The notes beneath the pieces are model-generated. The model made no database searches. It was not told the origin of the DNA and saw only the letters and a program-made list of their open reading frames with translations. A stretch of 46,109 nucleotides of DNA from Helicobacter_J cappadocius (GTDB lineage Bacteria; Campylobacterota; Campylobacteria; Campylobacterales; Helicobacteraceae): positions 1 to 46,109 of the forward strand of contig NZ_JAUPEV010000013.1 of NCBI RefSeq assembly GCF_030686155.1. Reading direction: 5' to 3'. Of this stretch, positions 17,500-26,254 are shown piece by piece (position 1 is the first letter of the stretch; each line of letters starts with the position of its first letter). Made by a program: the position numbers and the translations under genes.

Positions 17500-18054
17500 T
17501 TAATTTCCTATATCCAATATGGTAGTAACCTTTAGGGATTTGCTTAGCTTTTGTGCCCCTTGCAGATCTGGCAAGTTTAAAATAAAACAAGCCTCTATAC
17601 ATTTTGCTCCTAAACTCTCTATCAGTTTAAAAGCAGCTTGAGCCGTGCCACCTGTAGCAATCAAGTCATCAATAAGCAAAACTCTGGCATTTTGTTTTTC
17701 TCTAAAAGCATCAATATGTATCTCAACCTCATCAAACCCATATTCAAGACTATATTTTTCACTCATAGTTGTAAAAGGTAATTTTCCCTTCTTTCTAATA
17801 GGGACAAAACCTACATTTAGAGCATAGGCCAACATCGCACCAAAAATAAAACCTCGAGCTTCAATACCTGCAACAAAATCAAGATTCATATTATCGTAGT
17901 ATTGTTTTAGGGATTCTATGAGTTTTGTAAGCAGTGGAGCATTATTGACTAATGTGGTAATATCTTTAAATACAATTCCGGGTTTTGGATAATCTGGAAT
18001 ATCCCTAATAGAGTGGAGTAAATCTTTTTTTAATTGCTCTGAGATAATTTGCAT
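17500..18054 (-). CDS. apt: Adenine phosphoribosyltransferase
   Basis: Apt salvages adenine with PRPP to give AMP. The 184-residue length fits. The PRPP-binding loop VLLIDDLIATGGTAQAA is complete, and the base-side motifs GIEARGFIFGAMLAY and PIRKKGKLPF are where expected. It is placed between the DedA gene and the small membrane coiled-coil gene in the long minus-strand run. Confidence 0.96.
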   Translation of the reverse strand: MQIISEQLKKDLLHSIRDIPDYPKPGIVFKDITTLVNNAPLLTKLIESLKQYYDNMNLDFVAGIEARGFIFGAMLAYALNVGFVPIRKKGKLPFTTMSEKYSLEYGFDEVEIHIDAFREKQNARVLLIDDLIATGGTAQAAFKLIESLGAKCIEACFILNLPDLQGAQKLSKSLKVTTILDIGN

Positions 18055-18066
18055 ATTTTTCCTTTT

Positions 18067-18405
18067 TTATAATAAAGCTTCGATTTTTTGCTCAAGATCT
18101 TTTATTCTACTTTTATACTTATCTGTTTCAATTCGATATTGAGAATTTCTTTGTTTTAAGGTTTTTACCTCATTTTTGAGTGAATTCATTTCTTGTGCAA
18201 GTATTTCAATATTTCCAAGTGCTCTTTGAAGTTGAAGCTGATGTTTTTGGATCAATATCTCCGCTTCTTGCAAAGTTAGCTTCATAGAAGCAGAATTTCT
18301 TTGTTCTTTTTCAGCAACAGACTTGTAAAAAAAAGTTTTTATGACCATATAAAGGATAAAGAGAATAAAAACGGTAATAAAAAATCCCTGTAAAGCTACA
18401 TTCAT
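18067..18405 (-). CDS. Small membrane-anchored coiled-coil protein, unknown function
   Basis: I start the gene at ATG 18405, seven bases after GGGAG; a TTG two codons earlier is possible. The 112-residue product has one N-terminal membrane helix (residues about 3-26, GFFITVFILFILYMVIKTFF) that could act as a signal anchor, then a coiled coil from about 40 to the C-terminus. Its position between apt and rpiB matches HP0573 of H. pylori, also uncharacterised. The shape is that of an envelope tether or scaffold, like a short FtsL-type protein, but no family motif is seen. Confidence 0.8.
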   Translation of the reverse strand: MNVALQGFFITVFILFILYMVIKTFFYKSVAEKEQRNSASMKLTLQEAEILIQKHQLQLQRALGNIEILAQEMNSLKNEVKTLKQRNSQYRIETDKYKSRIKDLEQKIEALL

Positions 18406-18419
18406 ACACAAACTCCCAT

Positions 18420-18854
18420 CTAATTCAAATCCTCAATTTTTGCAATTCTGCATCCATGCCTACCACCTTCAAAATCCGTATGTATAAAAGCCTCCAAAAT
18501 AGACTCTACTTCCCCTATTCCACTGATTCTCTCAGCCAAACATAGCACATTAGCATCATTGTGTGCTCTTGCCATTTTTCCCATATACGCATCTAAGCAC
18601 AATGTAGCTCTTATTCCGCTATAACGATTGGCTGCAATGCTCATTCCAAGCCCTGTGCCGCATATAAGAACACCTTTAGAATTTTTTATATTAAGAACTT
18701 CCTTGCAAACTTTTTTGGCAAAATCAGGATAATCCACCTTGATGTCATTTTGTGGCAAATAATCTATCACTTCAAAACCTTTGGATTCCAAATACATTTT
18801 CACAAAATTTCCAAGCTTTAAACCTGCGTGATCTGATCCTAAAATATATGTCAT
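18420..18854 (-). CDS. rpiB: Ribose-5-phosphate isomerase B
   Basis: RpiB interconverts ribulose 5-phosphate and ribose 5-phosphate in the non-oxidative pentose phosphate pathway; this window also holds transaldolase. The 144-residue protein has the family's opening GSDHAGLKLG and the active-site loop GVLICGTGLGMSIAANR. The segment ARAHNDANVLCLAER carries the conserved His and Asn. It lies 14 bases after the M50 protease gene. Confidence 0.96.
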   Translation of the reverse strand: MTYILGSDHAGLKLGNFVKMYLESKGFEVIDYLPQNDIKVDYPDFAKKVCKEVLNIKNSKGVLICGTGLGMSIAANRYSGIRATLCLDAYMGKMARAHNDANVLCLAERISGIGEVESILEAFIHTDFEGGRHGCRIAKIEDLN

Positions 18855-18868
18855 AACTATTTCCTTTT

Positions 18869-19534
18869 TTACCTTAGCAAAAATTGTAACAAAAAATTCA
18901 TAGGATAAAAGAATATTTCAGACAATGGGGTAAAAAATAAAAGCATAATGATTATAAATCCATAAGGAGCGATCTGGTTTAAAAATCTTGGAACACTCTG
19001 TATGCCAAGCCTAAGACAAATAAAACTCAAAGCAGCGGAACCATCAAGTGGAGGAATAGGAAAAAGATTAAAAATTCCAAGCACTACATTGTAAATAATC
19101 AATTTTATTAAAAAGCTAACAAGAATAGCTCCAAAAAAACCTGACACAGGAATAAGATTGCTAAATAAAAGAGTACTTGCTATTAGAGCCAAAATGAGAT
19201 TATAAGCCACTCCAGCCAAACTTACGGCAATTCCAGCACCATAACCCCATCTTTGTATAATATAGCTCATATTAACTGGAACAGGCTTTGCCCAACCAAA
19301 GAGAAAAGGAGCTTGGGCAAAAAATAAGACAGCTGGAACAATAATAGAACCAACTAAATCAATATGTTTAATAGGATTGATACTTAAGCGTCCCATACTC
19401 TTTGCAGTATCATCTCCATAGCGAAATGCTACATACCCATGCATAATTTCGTGCCCAATGATTGCTATCAAAAAGGCTATCATCATGATAAGGGTTTTTA
19501 TAACATTCTCAGAGGAAAAAATATCTAAATCCAT
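18869..19534 (-). CDS. Site-2-protease-like membrane metalloprotease (M50 family)
   Basis: This is a 221-residue polytopic protein. The zinc-binding HExxH is at residues 28-32 (HEIMH) in the first membrane helix, and the third zinc ligand is in NLFPIPPLDGS. It lacks PDZ and CBS domains, so it belongs to the small 'Rv-type' M50B branch rather than RseP. Such proteases cut substrates within the membrane; no target is evident. It begins one base after lepB ends, an arrangement also seen in H. pylori (HP0575-HP0576). Confidence 0.94.
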   Translation of the reverse strand: MDLDIFSSENVIKTLIMMIAFLIAIIGHEIMHGYVAFRYGDDTAKSMGRLSINPIKHIDLVGSIIVPAVLFFAQAPFLFGWAKPVPVNMSYIIQRWGYGAGIAVSLAGVAYNLILALIASTLLFSNLIPVSGFFGAILVSFLIKLIIYNVVLGIFNLFPIPPLDGSAALSFICLRLGIQSVPRFLNQIAPYGFIIIMLLFFTPLSEIFFYPMNFLLQFLLR

Positions 19535-19535
19535 T

Positions 19536-20456
19536 TTATTTTTCTATAACCTGTTCTTGATTGTGTTCTTTGATGCTTTTTTCTAGACTTTCGACAGTTC
19601 TAAAAACACGTTTCCATCTGATAGAAAAAACCTCTTTTGGATTATTCTGTGCATCTACTTCTTCGCTATTTTTAAGATTGATGCTAAAATAAATAAACCA
19701 TGGCTTACCTACAATATTTTTATAAGGCACACTGCCCCAAAATCTAGAATCATTGCTATTGTCACGATTATCTCCAACCATAAAAAATTCATCTGGAGCG
19801 ATTTTTTTATAAAACACCCATTCACCATCAATATTCATAGGCATCATAGCAATACCTTTTGCATTTGGATTATTATTTGTTCCCAAAGCCTCAGGAAAAG
19901 GTGAATTTAATATTTCTTGGGCGATAAGCACCATTTGTCCATAAGATGAATTATTGTATTTGTAGTGGATACCTGGATGTTCTTTTGAATAAGGTTCAAA
20001 TACAAATTTTTTTCCCATCATAATAGCCACTTCTGAATCTTTATAATGCGAATCTACATATTCATCTCCCTCGTGAGGATGAAGATATAGACCTTTTTGG
20101 GTAAAAATAACCTCATCTCCACCCACTGCAAAATCTCTTTTAACATAGTAAGTCTTTGGCTCAGATGGAGGAATAAAGATAACTACATCACCCCTTTGTG
20201 GCCTACTTCCTTCAATAAGATGTCCATTCCCCCTAAAATCAGGTAATACAGCAACCTCCAACCAAGGAATTTTTGGAATAGGAATTCCATAGGAAAACTT
20301 TTTTACAAAAAGCATATCACCCTCATATAAAGTACTAACCATCGATCGTGAAGGAATGATAAATGCCTGTGCAACAAAAAATACAATAAACAATACGATG
20401 ATAATTGTGCCCGTCCAACTCGCACAAAAATTATATATAAATCTAAAAAATTTCAT
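19536..20456 (-). CDS. lepB: Signal peptidase I
   Basis: LepB removes signal peptides from exported proteins at the periplasmic face. A single N-terminal membrane helix spans about 17-34. The catalytic serine is Ser38 in IIPSRSMVSTL and the general-base lysine is Lys106 in YYVKRDFAVGGDEV; the late motif GDNRDNSNDSRFWG is intact. At 306 residues it contains a larger insert (residues about 125-190) than Gram-positive forms. It lies 16 bases after folD and directly before the M50 protease gene. Confidence 0.97.
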   Translation of the reverse strand: MKFFRFIYNFCASWTGTIIIVLFIVFFVAQAFIIPSRSMVSTLYEGDMLFVKKFSYGIPIPKIPWLEVAVLPDFRGNGHLIEGSRPQRGDVVIFIPPSEPKTYYVKRDFAVGGDEVIFTQKGLYLHPHEGDEYVDSHYKDSEVAIMMGKKFVFEPYSKEHPGIHYKYNNSSYGQMVLIAQEILNSPFPEALGTNNNPNAKGIAMMPMNIDGEWVFYKKIAPDEFFMVGDNRDNSNDSRFWGSVPYKNIVGKPWFIYFSINLKNSEEVDAQNNPKEVFSIRWKRVFRTVESLEKSIKEHNQEQVIEK

Positions 20457-20472
20457 TTTATCCCCTATGGAT

Positions 20473-21324
20473 TTAGTTTTTAATCTTTCTATTTTTGGCT
20501 GCTAAAAGCGTATTTTGAAGCAAAGAAACAATCGTCATTGGCCCCACGCCACCTGGAACTGGTGTGATAAAACTAGCTTTCTTACTCACGCTTTCAAACG
20601 CGACATCTCCGACTAATTTTCCATTTTCTAAGCGATTAATACCAATATCTATGACAACAGCACCTTCTTTTATCATATCCGCTTGAATTAGATCAGGTTT
20701 TCCTACACCCACACAAACAATATCAGCACTTCTGGTAAAAAATGCTAAATCTTGAGTAAGGATATGACAAACGCTAATTGTTGCTCCAGCATTTAACATC
20801 AAAGAAGCCAATGGCTTACCGACAATATTGCTAGCTCCAATTATAGCAACATTTTTGCCACGAACAGATATGTTGTAATTTTTAAGTAGATTCATCACAC
20901 CTAGCGGAGTTGCTGGAGCAAATGCTTCTATACCGGCTAAAATCCTACCAATATTAAAAGGATGGAATCCATCTACATCCTTTTGATAACTAATGGCCTC
21001 TAAAACAAGTTTTGTATTTATATGCTTTGGCAAAGGAAGCTGCACTAAGATACCGTCAATTTCTTCATTTTTATCAAGCTCTTCAATGATTTTCAATAAC
21101 TCCTCTTCAGAAACATTCTCGGGCATTTTTTTAGCAATACTTTTAATACCTACACGTTCACAAGCTTTGACTTTCATATTCACATATGCACAACTTGCTG
21201 CATCCTCTCCTACTAACACCACCGCAAGCGTGGGAACAATACCTTGATTTCTAAGCTTAGAGCCTTCATTTGTAATGTCTTTTTCAATAGTACTTGCCAA
21301 AGCTTTGCCATCAAGAAGGATCAT
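20473..21324 (-). CDS. folD: Bifunctional methylenetetrahydrofolate dehydrogenase/cyclohydrolase
   Basis: FolD converts methylene-THF to formyl-THF, feeding purine synthesis and initiator tRNA formylation. The 283-residue length is typical. Signatures are SCAYVNMKVKACERVGI with the catalytic Tyr and Lys, DGILVQLPLPKH, and PATPLGVMNLL; the NAD(P)-binding loop is GASNIVGKPLASLML and the late motif is FITPVPGGVGPMT. It heads the long minus-strand run lepB-M50-rpiB and onward. Its promoter overlaps that of the divergent cytochrome gene. Confidence 0.97.
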   Translation of the reverse strand: MILLDGKALASTIEKDITNEGSKLRNQGIVPTLAVVLVGEDAASCAYVNMKVKACERVGIKSIAKKMPENVSEEELLKIIEELDKNEEIDGILVQLPLPKHINTKLVLEAISYQKDVDGFHPFNIGRILAGIEAFAPATPLGVMNLLKNYNISVRGKNVAIIGASNIVGKPLASLMLNAGATISVCHILTQDLAFFTRSADIVCVGVGKPDLIQADMIKEGAVVIDIGINRLENGKLVGDVAFESVSKKASFITPVPGGVGPMTIVSLLQNTLLAAKNRKIKN

Positions 21325-21355
21325 TTAATTGCCTTTAGATTGTAGTGTGTATGCT

Positions 21356-21363
21356 ATTATAAT
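21356..21363. promoter_or_regulatory. Overlapping divergent -10 boxes, folD and the small cytochrome c gene
   Basis: The near-palindrome TATTATAATA gives TATAAT on the plus strand (21358-21363), about 22 bases before the cytochrome ATG, and TATAAT on the minus strand (21356-21361), about 32 bases before folD. A second minus-strand hexamer, TACAAT at 21339-21344, lies too close to folD to leave room for a leader with a ribosome site, so I prefer the first. Confidence 0.5.
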
Positions 21364-21385
21364 AAAAAACTCTTAAAGGAACTCT

Positions 21386-21742
21386 ATGATTAAAGGTGGC
21401 AAAAAAATATTTTTTTGCTTTTTTATTTTCCCTGTTTGTATTCTTGCGCAAGAAACCAAAGATACGAGCTTTATCACAACTCAAGAATATGGAAAAAAAC
21501 TCTATGAAAATCCACGCAATATAGGTTGCATTAAATGTCATGGCAAGAATGGGGAAAGCGAAGTTATAGCAACCTATAAGACAAAAAATAAGAATAAAAT
21601 CATCAAAACTCCAAAAATAAATGATATGGATTTCGAAACATTCAAAAAAGCACTCGGGAAGGATAAAGGGATTATGCCAAAATACAACCTCACAGAAGAA
21701 GAAATCAAGGCTATTTATCTCTATATCAGCTCTAGAAAATAA
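21386..21742 (+). CDS. Small periplasmic monohaem cytochrome c
   Basis: This is a 118-residue protein with an N-terminal signal peptide (FFCFFIFPVCILAQ). The haem motif CIKCH is at 48-52, with His52 as proximal ligand, and Met97 in GIMPKYNLT is the probable distal ligand. The helix near the C-terminus (EEEIKAIYLYISSR) is typical of class I cytochromes c. It probably shuttles electrons in the periplasm, but its partner is not evident. It stands alone before the YqhA-type gene, 40 bases away. Confidence 0.9.
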   Translation: MIKGGKKIFFCFFIFPVCILAQETKDTSFITTQEYGKKLYENPRNIGCIKCHGKNGESEVIATYKTKNKNKIIKTPKINDMDFETFKKALGKDKGIMPKYNLTEEEIKAIYLYISSRK

Positions 21743-21782
21743 ATATTTGGTAAAATTGTATTTTTTAAACAGGGAGAGATTT

Positions 21783-22289
21783 ATGGATTTTTTACAAAAA
21801 TTATTTGAAAAAACGCTTTGGAACTCTAGACTTTTTGTGCTTTTAGCAGTTATTCTATCAATGATTGGAGCGATTTTACTTTTTATCGTCGCTAGCATTG
21901 ATATATTTAAAGCTATAGGAAATACTTACAAATACTATATGGGATTTTTAGGGGAATCAGCAGATATTCATAATGTCCTATTGCACACAATTGTAACAGC
22001 TATTGATTTGTACCTGATTGCAGTTGTGCTTTTGATTTTTTCATTTGGCTTATACGAACTCTTTATCCGAAAAATCACCATCAAAGATGATACAAGTTCA
22101 AAAGTCCTAGAAATACACACTCTTGATCAACTCAAAGATAAACTAGCCAAAGTTATTGTGATGGCTTTGATTGTGGCCTTTTTTTCAAAAGTTTTAAGCA
22201 TGGGCATAACAAATGCACAAGATATGATATTTTTTGCTTGTTCCATACTTGCTATTTGCATTGGATTGTATTTTTTACACAAGCACTAA
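21783..22289 (+). CDS. YqhA/UPF0114 family membrane protein
   Basis: I start it at ATG 21783, preceded by GGGAGAG; the frame is open further upstream but overlaps the cytochrome gene. The 168-residue product has four hydrophobic segments (about 18-42, 61-88, 114-133 and 142-160). The N-terminal WNSRLFVLLAVILSMIGA and the DLYLIAVVLLIFSFGLYELF segment are characteristic of the YqhA family. Its function is not established. H. pylori has a homologue (HP0189) elsewhere in its genome. Confidence 0.88.
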   Translation: MDFLQKLFEKTLWNSRLFVLLAVILSMIGAILLFIVASIDIFKAIGNTYKYYMGFLGESADIHNVLLHTIVTAIDLYLIAVVLLIFSFGLYELFIRKITIKDDTSSKVLEIHTLDQLKDKLAKVIVMALIVAFFSKVLSMGITNAQDMIFFACSILAICIGLYFLHKH

Positions 22290-22318
22290 TGGGATTTTTT
22301 CAGGAATTAGGATTTGGT

Positions 22319-22324
22319 TATAAT
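22319..22324 (+). promoter_or_regulatory. Probable -10 box for the NFU-murE-rplY-lptG run
   Basis: TATAAT lies in the 115-base gap before the NFU gene, about 80 bases upstream of its ATG. It is the best -10 match in that gap and would drive a run of closely packed plus-strand genes through lptG. A TATAAC-like string nearer the gene is a weaker alternative. Confidence 0.4.
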
Positions 22325-22404
22325 ATTTGATATAAGATTTCTCTTTCAAAGAAAATGTGAAGATTTTATGTTATAACACTCGAATATATTTTGAGGAGGA
22401 TGTT

Positions 22405-22680
22405 ATGTTTCCTTTTAGCGACAAAGAACTTCAAAAACCTGTGGAAAAATCTATTGAAAAAATTCGCCCACTGCTTACCAATGATGGGGGAGATATTAGT
22501 ATTTTAGCAATCAAAGATGCCAAAGTTTATGTAAGACTCGAGGGTGCATGTAAAACTTGCCCAAGTAGTACTCAAACTTTGAAAAATGGTATTGAAAGGC
22601 AACTCAAAGAAGATATTCATCCAGATATTGAAATCATCAATATCCGTTATGGAGAAGAAAAAAACTACCCAATATTTTAA
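22405..22680 (+). CDS. NFU-domain iron-sulfur carrier protein
   Basis: I choose ATG 22405, preceded by GAGGAGG; the upstream ATG in frame lacks a ribosome site. The 91-residue product is a lone NFU domain of the type found at the C-terminus of NifU. Cys49 and Cys52 in GACKTCPSS form the CxxC that carries a cluster between two monomers, and LLTNDGGDI is the family's opening. It probably delivers Fe-S clusters to target proteins. The gene matches HP1492, which also precedes the murE cluster. Confidence 0.92.
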   Translation: MFPFSDKELQKPVEKSIEKIRPLLTNDGGDISILAIKDAKVYVRLEGACKTCPSSTQTLKNGIERQLKEDIHPDIEIINIRYGEEKNYPIF

Positions 22681-22691
22681 AGGAGGTTTTT

Positions 22692-23306
22692 ATGCAAACC
22701 AACTTTCAAATCAACAATGATCCAAAAAAAAGAACTCTTATCAAGAAGGGATTCAAGGCTTTTGTAAATCAAGAATATAAAATAGCTCTTAGATTTTTTT
22801 CAGATGCTTTGTTTTTAGATAAAGATGATTTGAGTGCAAGAATTGGTCTCCTGCTCTCTGATATGGCAATGGATTTTCCAAGGGAAGCTTATGGATTTTA
22901 TGAGCTTTATGAAACAATGACAAACACTCAACCTCGCGTTGCAAGAGCAAAAATACAGCATCAAATTTTAGAGCTTATCAACTCTTTTGATGCTAATTTG
23001 GATAAAATGAGCACTGTGATTTCAAACGAAGATAATGCAGAAGCTGAGAATATTGATGGTATTTTGTATCCAGATTTTAAAAAAATATGTCAAAACAAAA
23101 ATTTCAAAGAGGTGTTTGAGAATCTGATATTTAGCACAAAAATCGTTTTCACAAACAAAAATGATTTTTATGATTTTTTGGATCTTTTGGTAGAAAATAA
23201 TTTTTATGAGATGTCCATCAGCTATATCGAAAATATGCCAGGTGTGGCCATATATGATACAAAAATCCGTAAAATTCTCCAAAAGGCGGTAAATAAAACA
23301 AAGTGA
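22692..23306 (+). CDS. TPR-like protein of unknown function
   Basis: This is a 204-residue soluble protein. The N-terminal 60 residues look like one to two TPR helix pairs (KAFVNQEYKIALRFFSDAL, then DDLSARIGLLLSDMA), and the rest is helical. A strong ribosome site (AAAGGAGG) overlaps the stop of the NFU gene. The end overlaps the GTG start of murE. It corresponds by position to HP1493. TPR units suggest protein binding; no partner is apparent. Confidence 0.85.
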   Translation: MQTNFQINNDPKKRTLIKKGFKAFVNQEYKIALRFFSDALFLDKDDLSARIGLLLSDMAMDFPREAYGFYELYETMTNTQPRVARAKIQHQILELINSFDANLDKMSTVISNEDNAEAENIDGILYPDFKKICQNKNFKEVFENLIFSTKIVFTNKNDFYDFLDLLVENNFYEMSISYIENMPGVAIYDTKIRKILQKAVNKTK

Positions 23307-24649
23307 AGATACAAAAACGCATTGAGTATAATGGAAAAATATATAATTTTTTGAGTGATGATTCTAGGGATGTGATAAACAATTCTGATAGTTTGTTTGT
23401 CCATACCAAGCAAAACAGCTCATTTGTAAATGAAGTCAAAAAACACAAATTGGATATTTTACAAGCAAGAGATCTCAAAAAATACTTTAAGATGACCCCA
23501 AAAATCATAGGTATTACAGGTACAAATGGCAAAACAACAACTGCTGCAATCATTTACTCTATCTTATTAGATATGGGTTATTTAGTCGCATTGCTTGGGA
23601 CGAGAGGATTTTTTATAAATGACAAAGAAATCAAACCAAAGGGTCTTACTACGCCTAGTATTTTAGAGCTTTATGAAGATATTGAACACGCAGCCCAGCT
23701 AGAATGTGAATATTTTGTAATGGAAGTAAGCTCACATGCGATTGAACAAGAACGTATCGAAGGATTAGATTTTCTAGCCAAAATCCTCACAAATATCACT
23801 AGCGATCATCTAGATTATCACAAGACACTTGAAGAATATATTCGCATAAAAAATAGTTTTTTTGCAGATGAAGGAATCAAAATCATCAATAGAGATGAGA
23901 ACAAAGCACTCTATAATCCCATCAACTCCTATAGCTATGCGATAAATTCAAAGGCAAATCTCTGTGTGAGTGCTTACTCTCCCAAAAAAGGTATCCATGC
24001 ACATATTATCTGGAGAGAAAGTCTAAGAGAAAATCATTTTGAAGAGACTTTTGTAGATTCTTCCTTATATGGAGTTCATAATCTCTACAATATCTTAGGA
24101 GCGATAACTTGTGTTAAGATTATCACCCAAAGACCACTAGAAGAAATCGCTACAAAATTGGAGAATTTTGCTGGAGTAAGTGGCAGAATGGAAGTTGTTT
24201 CGCAATCACCTCTGATTATAGTTGATTTTGCTCATACTCACGATGGAATGAAACAAATTTTTGAAAGCTTTAAATCAAAAAATATTTCTGTTGTTTTTGG
24301 TGCTGGAGGAGATAGAGATAAGAGTAAAAGATCTAAAATGGGAGAATGTGCATCTAGCTACGCTCAAAAAATCTACATCACATCAGACAACCCAAGATCT
24401 GAAGATCCCCAAAGCATTATTGAGGATATTTTAAAAGGCATTCCTGAAAATCTGGCGCATCCAATCATTACAACAATTGATAGAAAAAAAGCTATCCAAA
24501 AAGCTATAGATGACTTAGAAGATAATGATGTTTTGCTTGTTTTGGGAAAAGGTGATGAGACTTATCAGATTATAGGCAATCAAAAAATCCATTTTGATGA
24601 TAGAGAAATCATCAGAGAATACTTAAATCCAAGAAAAGGAATCAAATGA
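23303..24649 (+). CDS. murE: UDP-N-acetylmuramoyl-tripeptide synthetase MurE (meso-DAP type)
   Basis: MurE adds meso-diaminopimelate to the peptidoglycan precursor in the cytoplasm. The start is GTG at 23303, inside the last codons of the TPR-like gene (GTGA overlap). At 448 residues the protein is slightly short but complete. The ATP loop GITGTNGKTTTA, the carbamylated-lysine region and the mid-domain HNLYNILGA are present. DNPRSEDP near residue 360 is the meso-DAP-specifying motif, consistent with a Gram-negative wall. The next gene, tal, overlaps by four bases. Confidence 0.96.
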   Translation: MKIQKRIEYNGKIYNFLSDDSRDVINNSDSLFVHTKQNSSFVNEVKKHKLDILQARDLKKYFKMTPKIIGITGTNGKTTTAAIIYSILLDMGYLVALLGTRGFFINDKEIKPKGLTTPSILELYEDIEHAAQLECEYFVMEVSSHAIEQERIEGLDFLAKILTNITSDHLDYHKTLEEYIRIKNSFFADEGIKIINRDENKALYNPINSYSYAINSKANLCVSAYSPKKGIHAHIIWRESLRENHFEETFVDSSLYGVHNLYNILGAITCVKIITQRPLEEIATKLENFAGVSGRMEVVSQSPLIIVDFAHTHDGMKQIFESFKSKNISVVFGAGGDRDKSKRSKMGECASSYAQKIYITSDNPRSEDPQSIIEDILKGIPENLAHPIITTIDRKKAIQKAIDDLEDNDVLLVLGKGDETYQIIGNQKIHFDDREIIREYLNPRKGIK

Positions 24650-25626
24650 CGAACGATGTTAAAAATTTCAGTCTATGGTGTGATTTTATAGAAAGAGATT
24701 TTTTAAAAAAAGACTTCAAATCCCTCATTCCAAAAATATTGGGAGCTACAAGCAATCCAAGCATTTTTGCAAATTCAATCTTAAACTCTCCTGCATATAA
24801 AGCTCAAATATCTTCTATGAAGGGGAATAATCCAAAATCAATATACGAAGCCCTAGCCATAGAAGATGTGAAAATGGCAGCATCTATTCTTTTTCCGCTG
24901 TGGCAAGAAAATAAAGACAATGGTTATATCAGTATCGAAATTGATCCACTTTTGGGAGAAAATGCGGGAGAAAGCATAGATGAGGGTAAAAGACTATTTA
25001 AATCTATTCAAGCTCCAAATGTAATGATAAAAGTCCCTGCCACAGAGGCTGGATATGAAGTAATGTATGAACTTCACAAGAATAATATCCCTGTAAATGC
25101 TACCTTGATATTTTCACCTATACAGGCTAAAAATTGTGCCGATGCTTTTAAAAATGCTCGAAAAAATACTCCCTCAAATCAAAGTCGATCTGTCATAAGC
25201 GTGTTTGTTTCACGTTTTGATAGGGCTGTTGAAGAACATTTGAAAAATACTCCTGAACTGCAGACAAAGCTCGGTATCTACAACGCGATAGAATGCTATA
25301 ATCTTATTGAAGAATATGACGATCCGCTCATTAGAACATTGTTTGCCTCTACTGGGGTAAAAGGAGATAAATTACCAAAAAATTACTATATTGATATGTT
25401 GTATTTGCCTCATTGTGTCAATACAGCTCCATTAGACTCAATTAAAGCCTATTTAGACAACAAAGAATCCATAACTCAAATTCCTCTTGATAAAGAGTCT
25501 GTAAAAAAAGGAATTCAGGCGATAATCAATGCAGGAGTGGATATTCAAAATCTGTATAAAACTTTATTAAAAGAAGGTTTAGAGGCTTTTGAAAAATCTT
25601 TTGAAGATTTATTACGTAGTATCTGA
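24646..25626 (+). CDS. tal: Transaldolase
   Basis: Transaldolase moves a dihydroxyacetone unit between sugar phosphates in the pentose phosphate pathway. The Schiff-base lysine is in NVMIKVPATEAGYE, and GATSNPSIF and VNATLIFSP are family signatures. The 326-residue length suits the Tal branch of Campylobacterota. Together with rpiB, it supplies the non-oxidative route. The ATG overlaps the murE stop (ATGA). Confidence 0.95.
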   Translation: MTNDVKNFSLWCDFIERDFLKKDFKSLIPKILGATSNPSIFANSILNSPAYKAQISSMKGNNPKSIYEALAIEDVKMAASILFPLWQENKDNGYISIEIDPLLGENAGESIDEGKRLFKSIQAPNVMIKVPATEAGYEVMYELHKNNIPVNATLIFSPIQAKNCADAFKNARKNTPSNQSRSVISVFVSRFDRAVEEHLKNTPELQTKLGIYNAIECYNLIEEYDDPLIRTLFASTGVKGDKLPKNYYIDMLYLPHCVNTAPLDSIKAYLDNKESITQIPLDKESVKKGIQAIINAGVDIQNLYKTLLKEGLEAFEKSFEDLLRSI

Positions 25627-25709
25627 ATTACCAAAATCTAATATTTGAAAAATTAAGGCTTTTTTCGATACAATCCGTGTTCTTATTATCAACAAAAAAA
25701 GGAAATAAA

Positions 25710-26246
25710 ATGTTAGAAGGAAAAATTAGAGAGAGTATTTCAAAGGCAAGCACAAAAGCCTTAAGGAATGATGGTTATCTAATTGCCAATATTTACGGCA
25801 AGGGAACCAAAAATATTCATTGTGCTTTTAAGGCAAATGAATTTATCAAGGCACTCAAAACAAAAACAGCCTTGATATTCCCAGTAAAAATAGGCTCTGA
25901 AACATTTGAAGTAGTCGTACAAGAATATCAAAAAGATCCTGTTACTAGCAATCTTATGCATGTTGATTTGCTTTTGGCACAAAAAGGTATCGTTTCAAGA
26001 TATAAAGTTCCTGTAAAAATCAGTGGAACGCCAGTAGGACTTAAAAATAAAGGTGTTCTATTATTTTCAAAAAAACGAATCACCGTCGAAGCTGCTCCTG
26101 AAAAACTTCCAGCAAGTTATGATATTGATGTTTCAAAACTTGATGTCGGAGATTCTGTTCTTGTGAGAGATTTGACAGAAAAAGCCGATGTGAAAATCAT
26201 AGAAAATCCATCTGTTGCTGTTGTGGGCGTCATAAAAGCCAAGTAA
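25710..26246 (+). CDS. rplY: 50S ribosomal protein L25 (Ctc-type)
   Basis: I start it at ATG 25710, eight bases after a purine-rich AAAAGGAA; the frame opens at a GTG upstream without such a site. The 178-residue product is the long, general-stress Ctc form: an N-terminal 5S rRNA-binding barrel (about 1-90) and a second beta domain ending in ENPSVAVVGVIKAK. The order tal-rplY-pth is that of HP1495-HP1497. Confidence 0.94.
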   Translation: MLEGKIRESISKASTKALRNDGYLIANIYGKGTKNIHCAFKANEFIKALKTKTALIFPVKIGSETFEVVVQEYQKDPVTSNLMHVDLLLAQKGIVSRYKVPVKISGTPVGLKNKGVLLFSKKRITVEAAPEKLPASYDIDVSKLDVGDSVLVRDLTEKADVKIIENPSVAVVGVIKAK

Positions 26247-26254
26247 CCTAAAAG

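Noticed and set aside
21335..21898. Minus-strand 187-codon frame opposite the cytochrome c and YqhA-type genes
   Set aside because: Both plus-strand genes have family motifs and ribosome sites. The antisense product is Phe- and Cys-rich nonsense typical of shadow frames.
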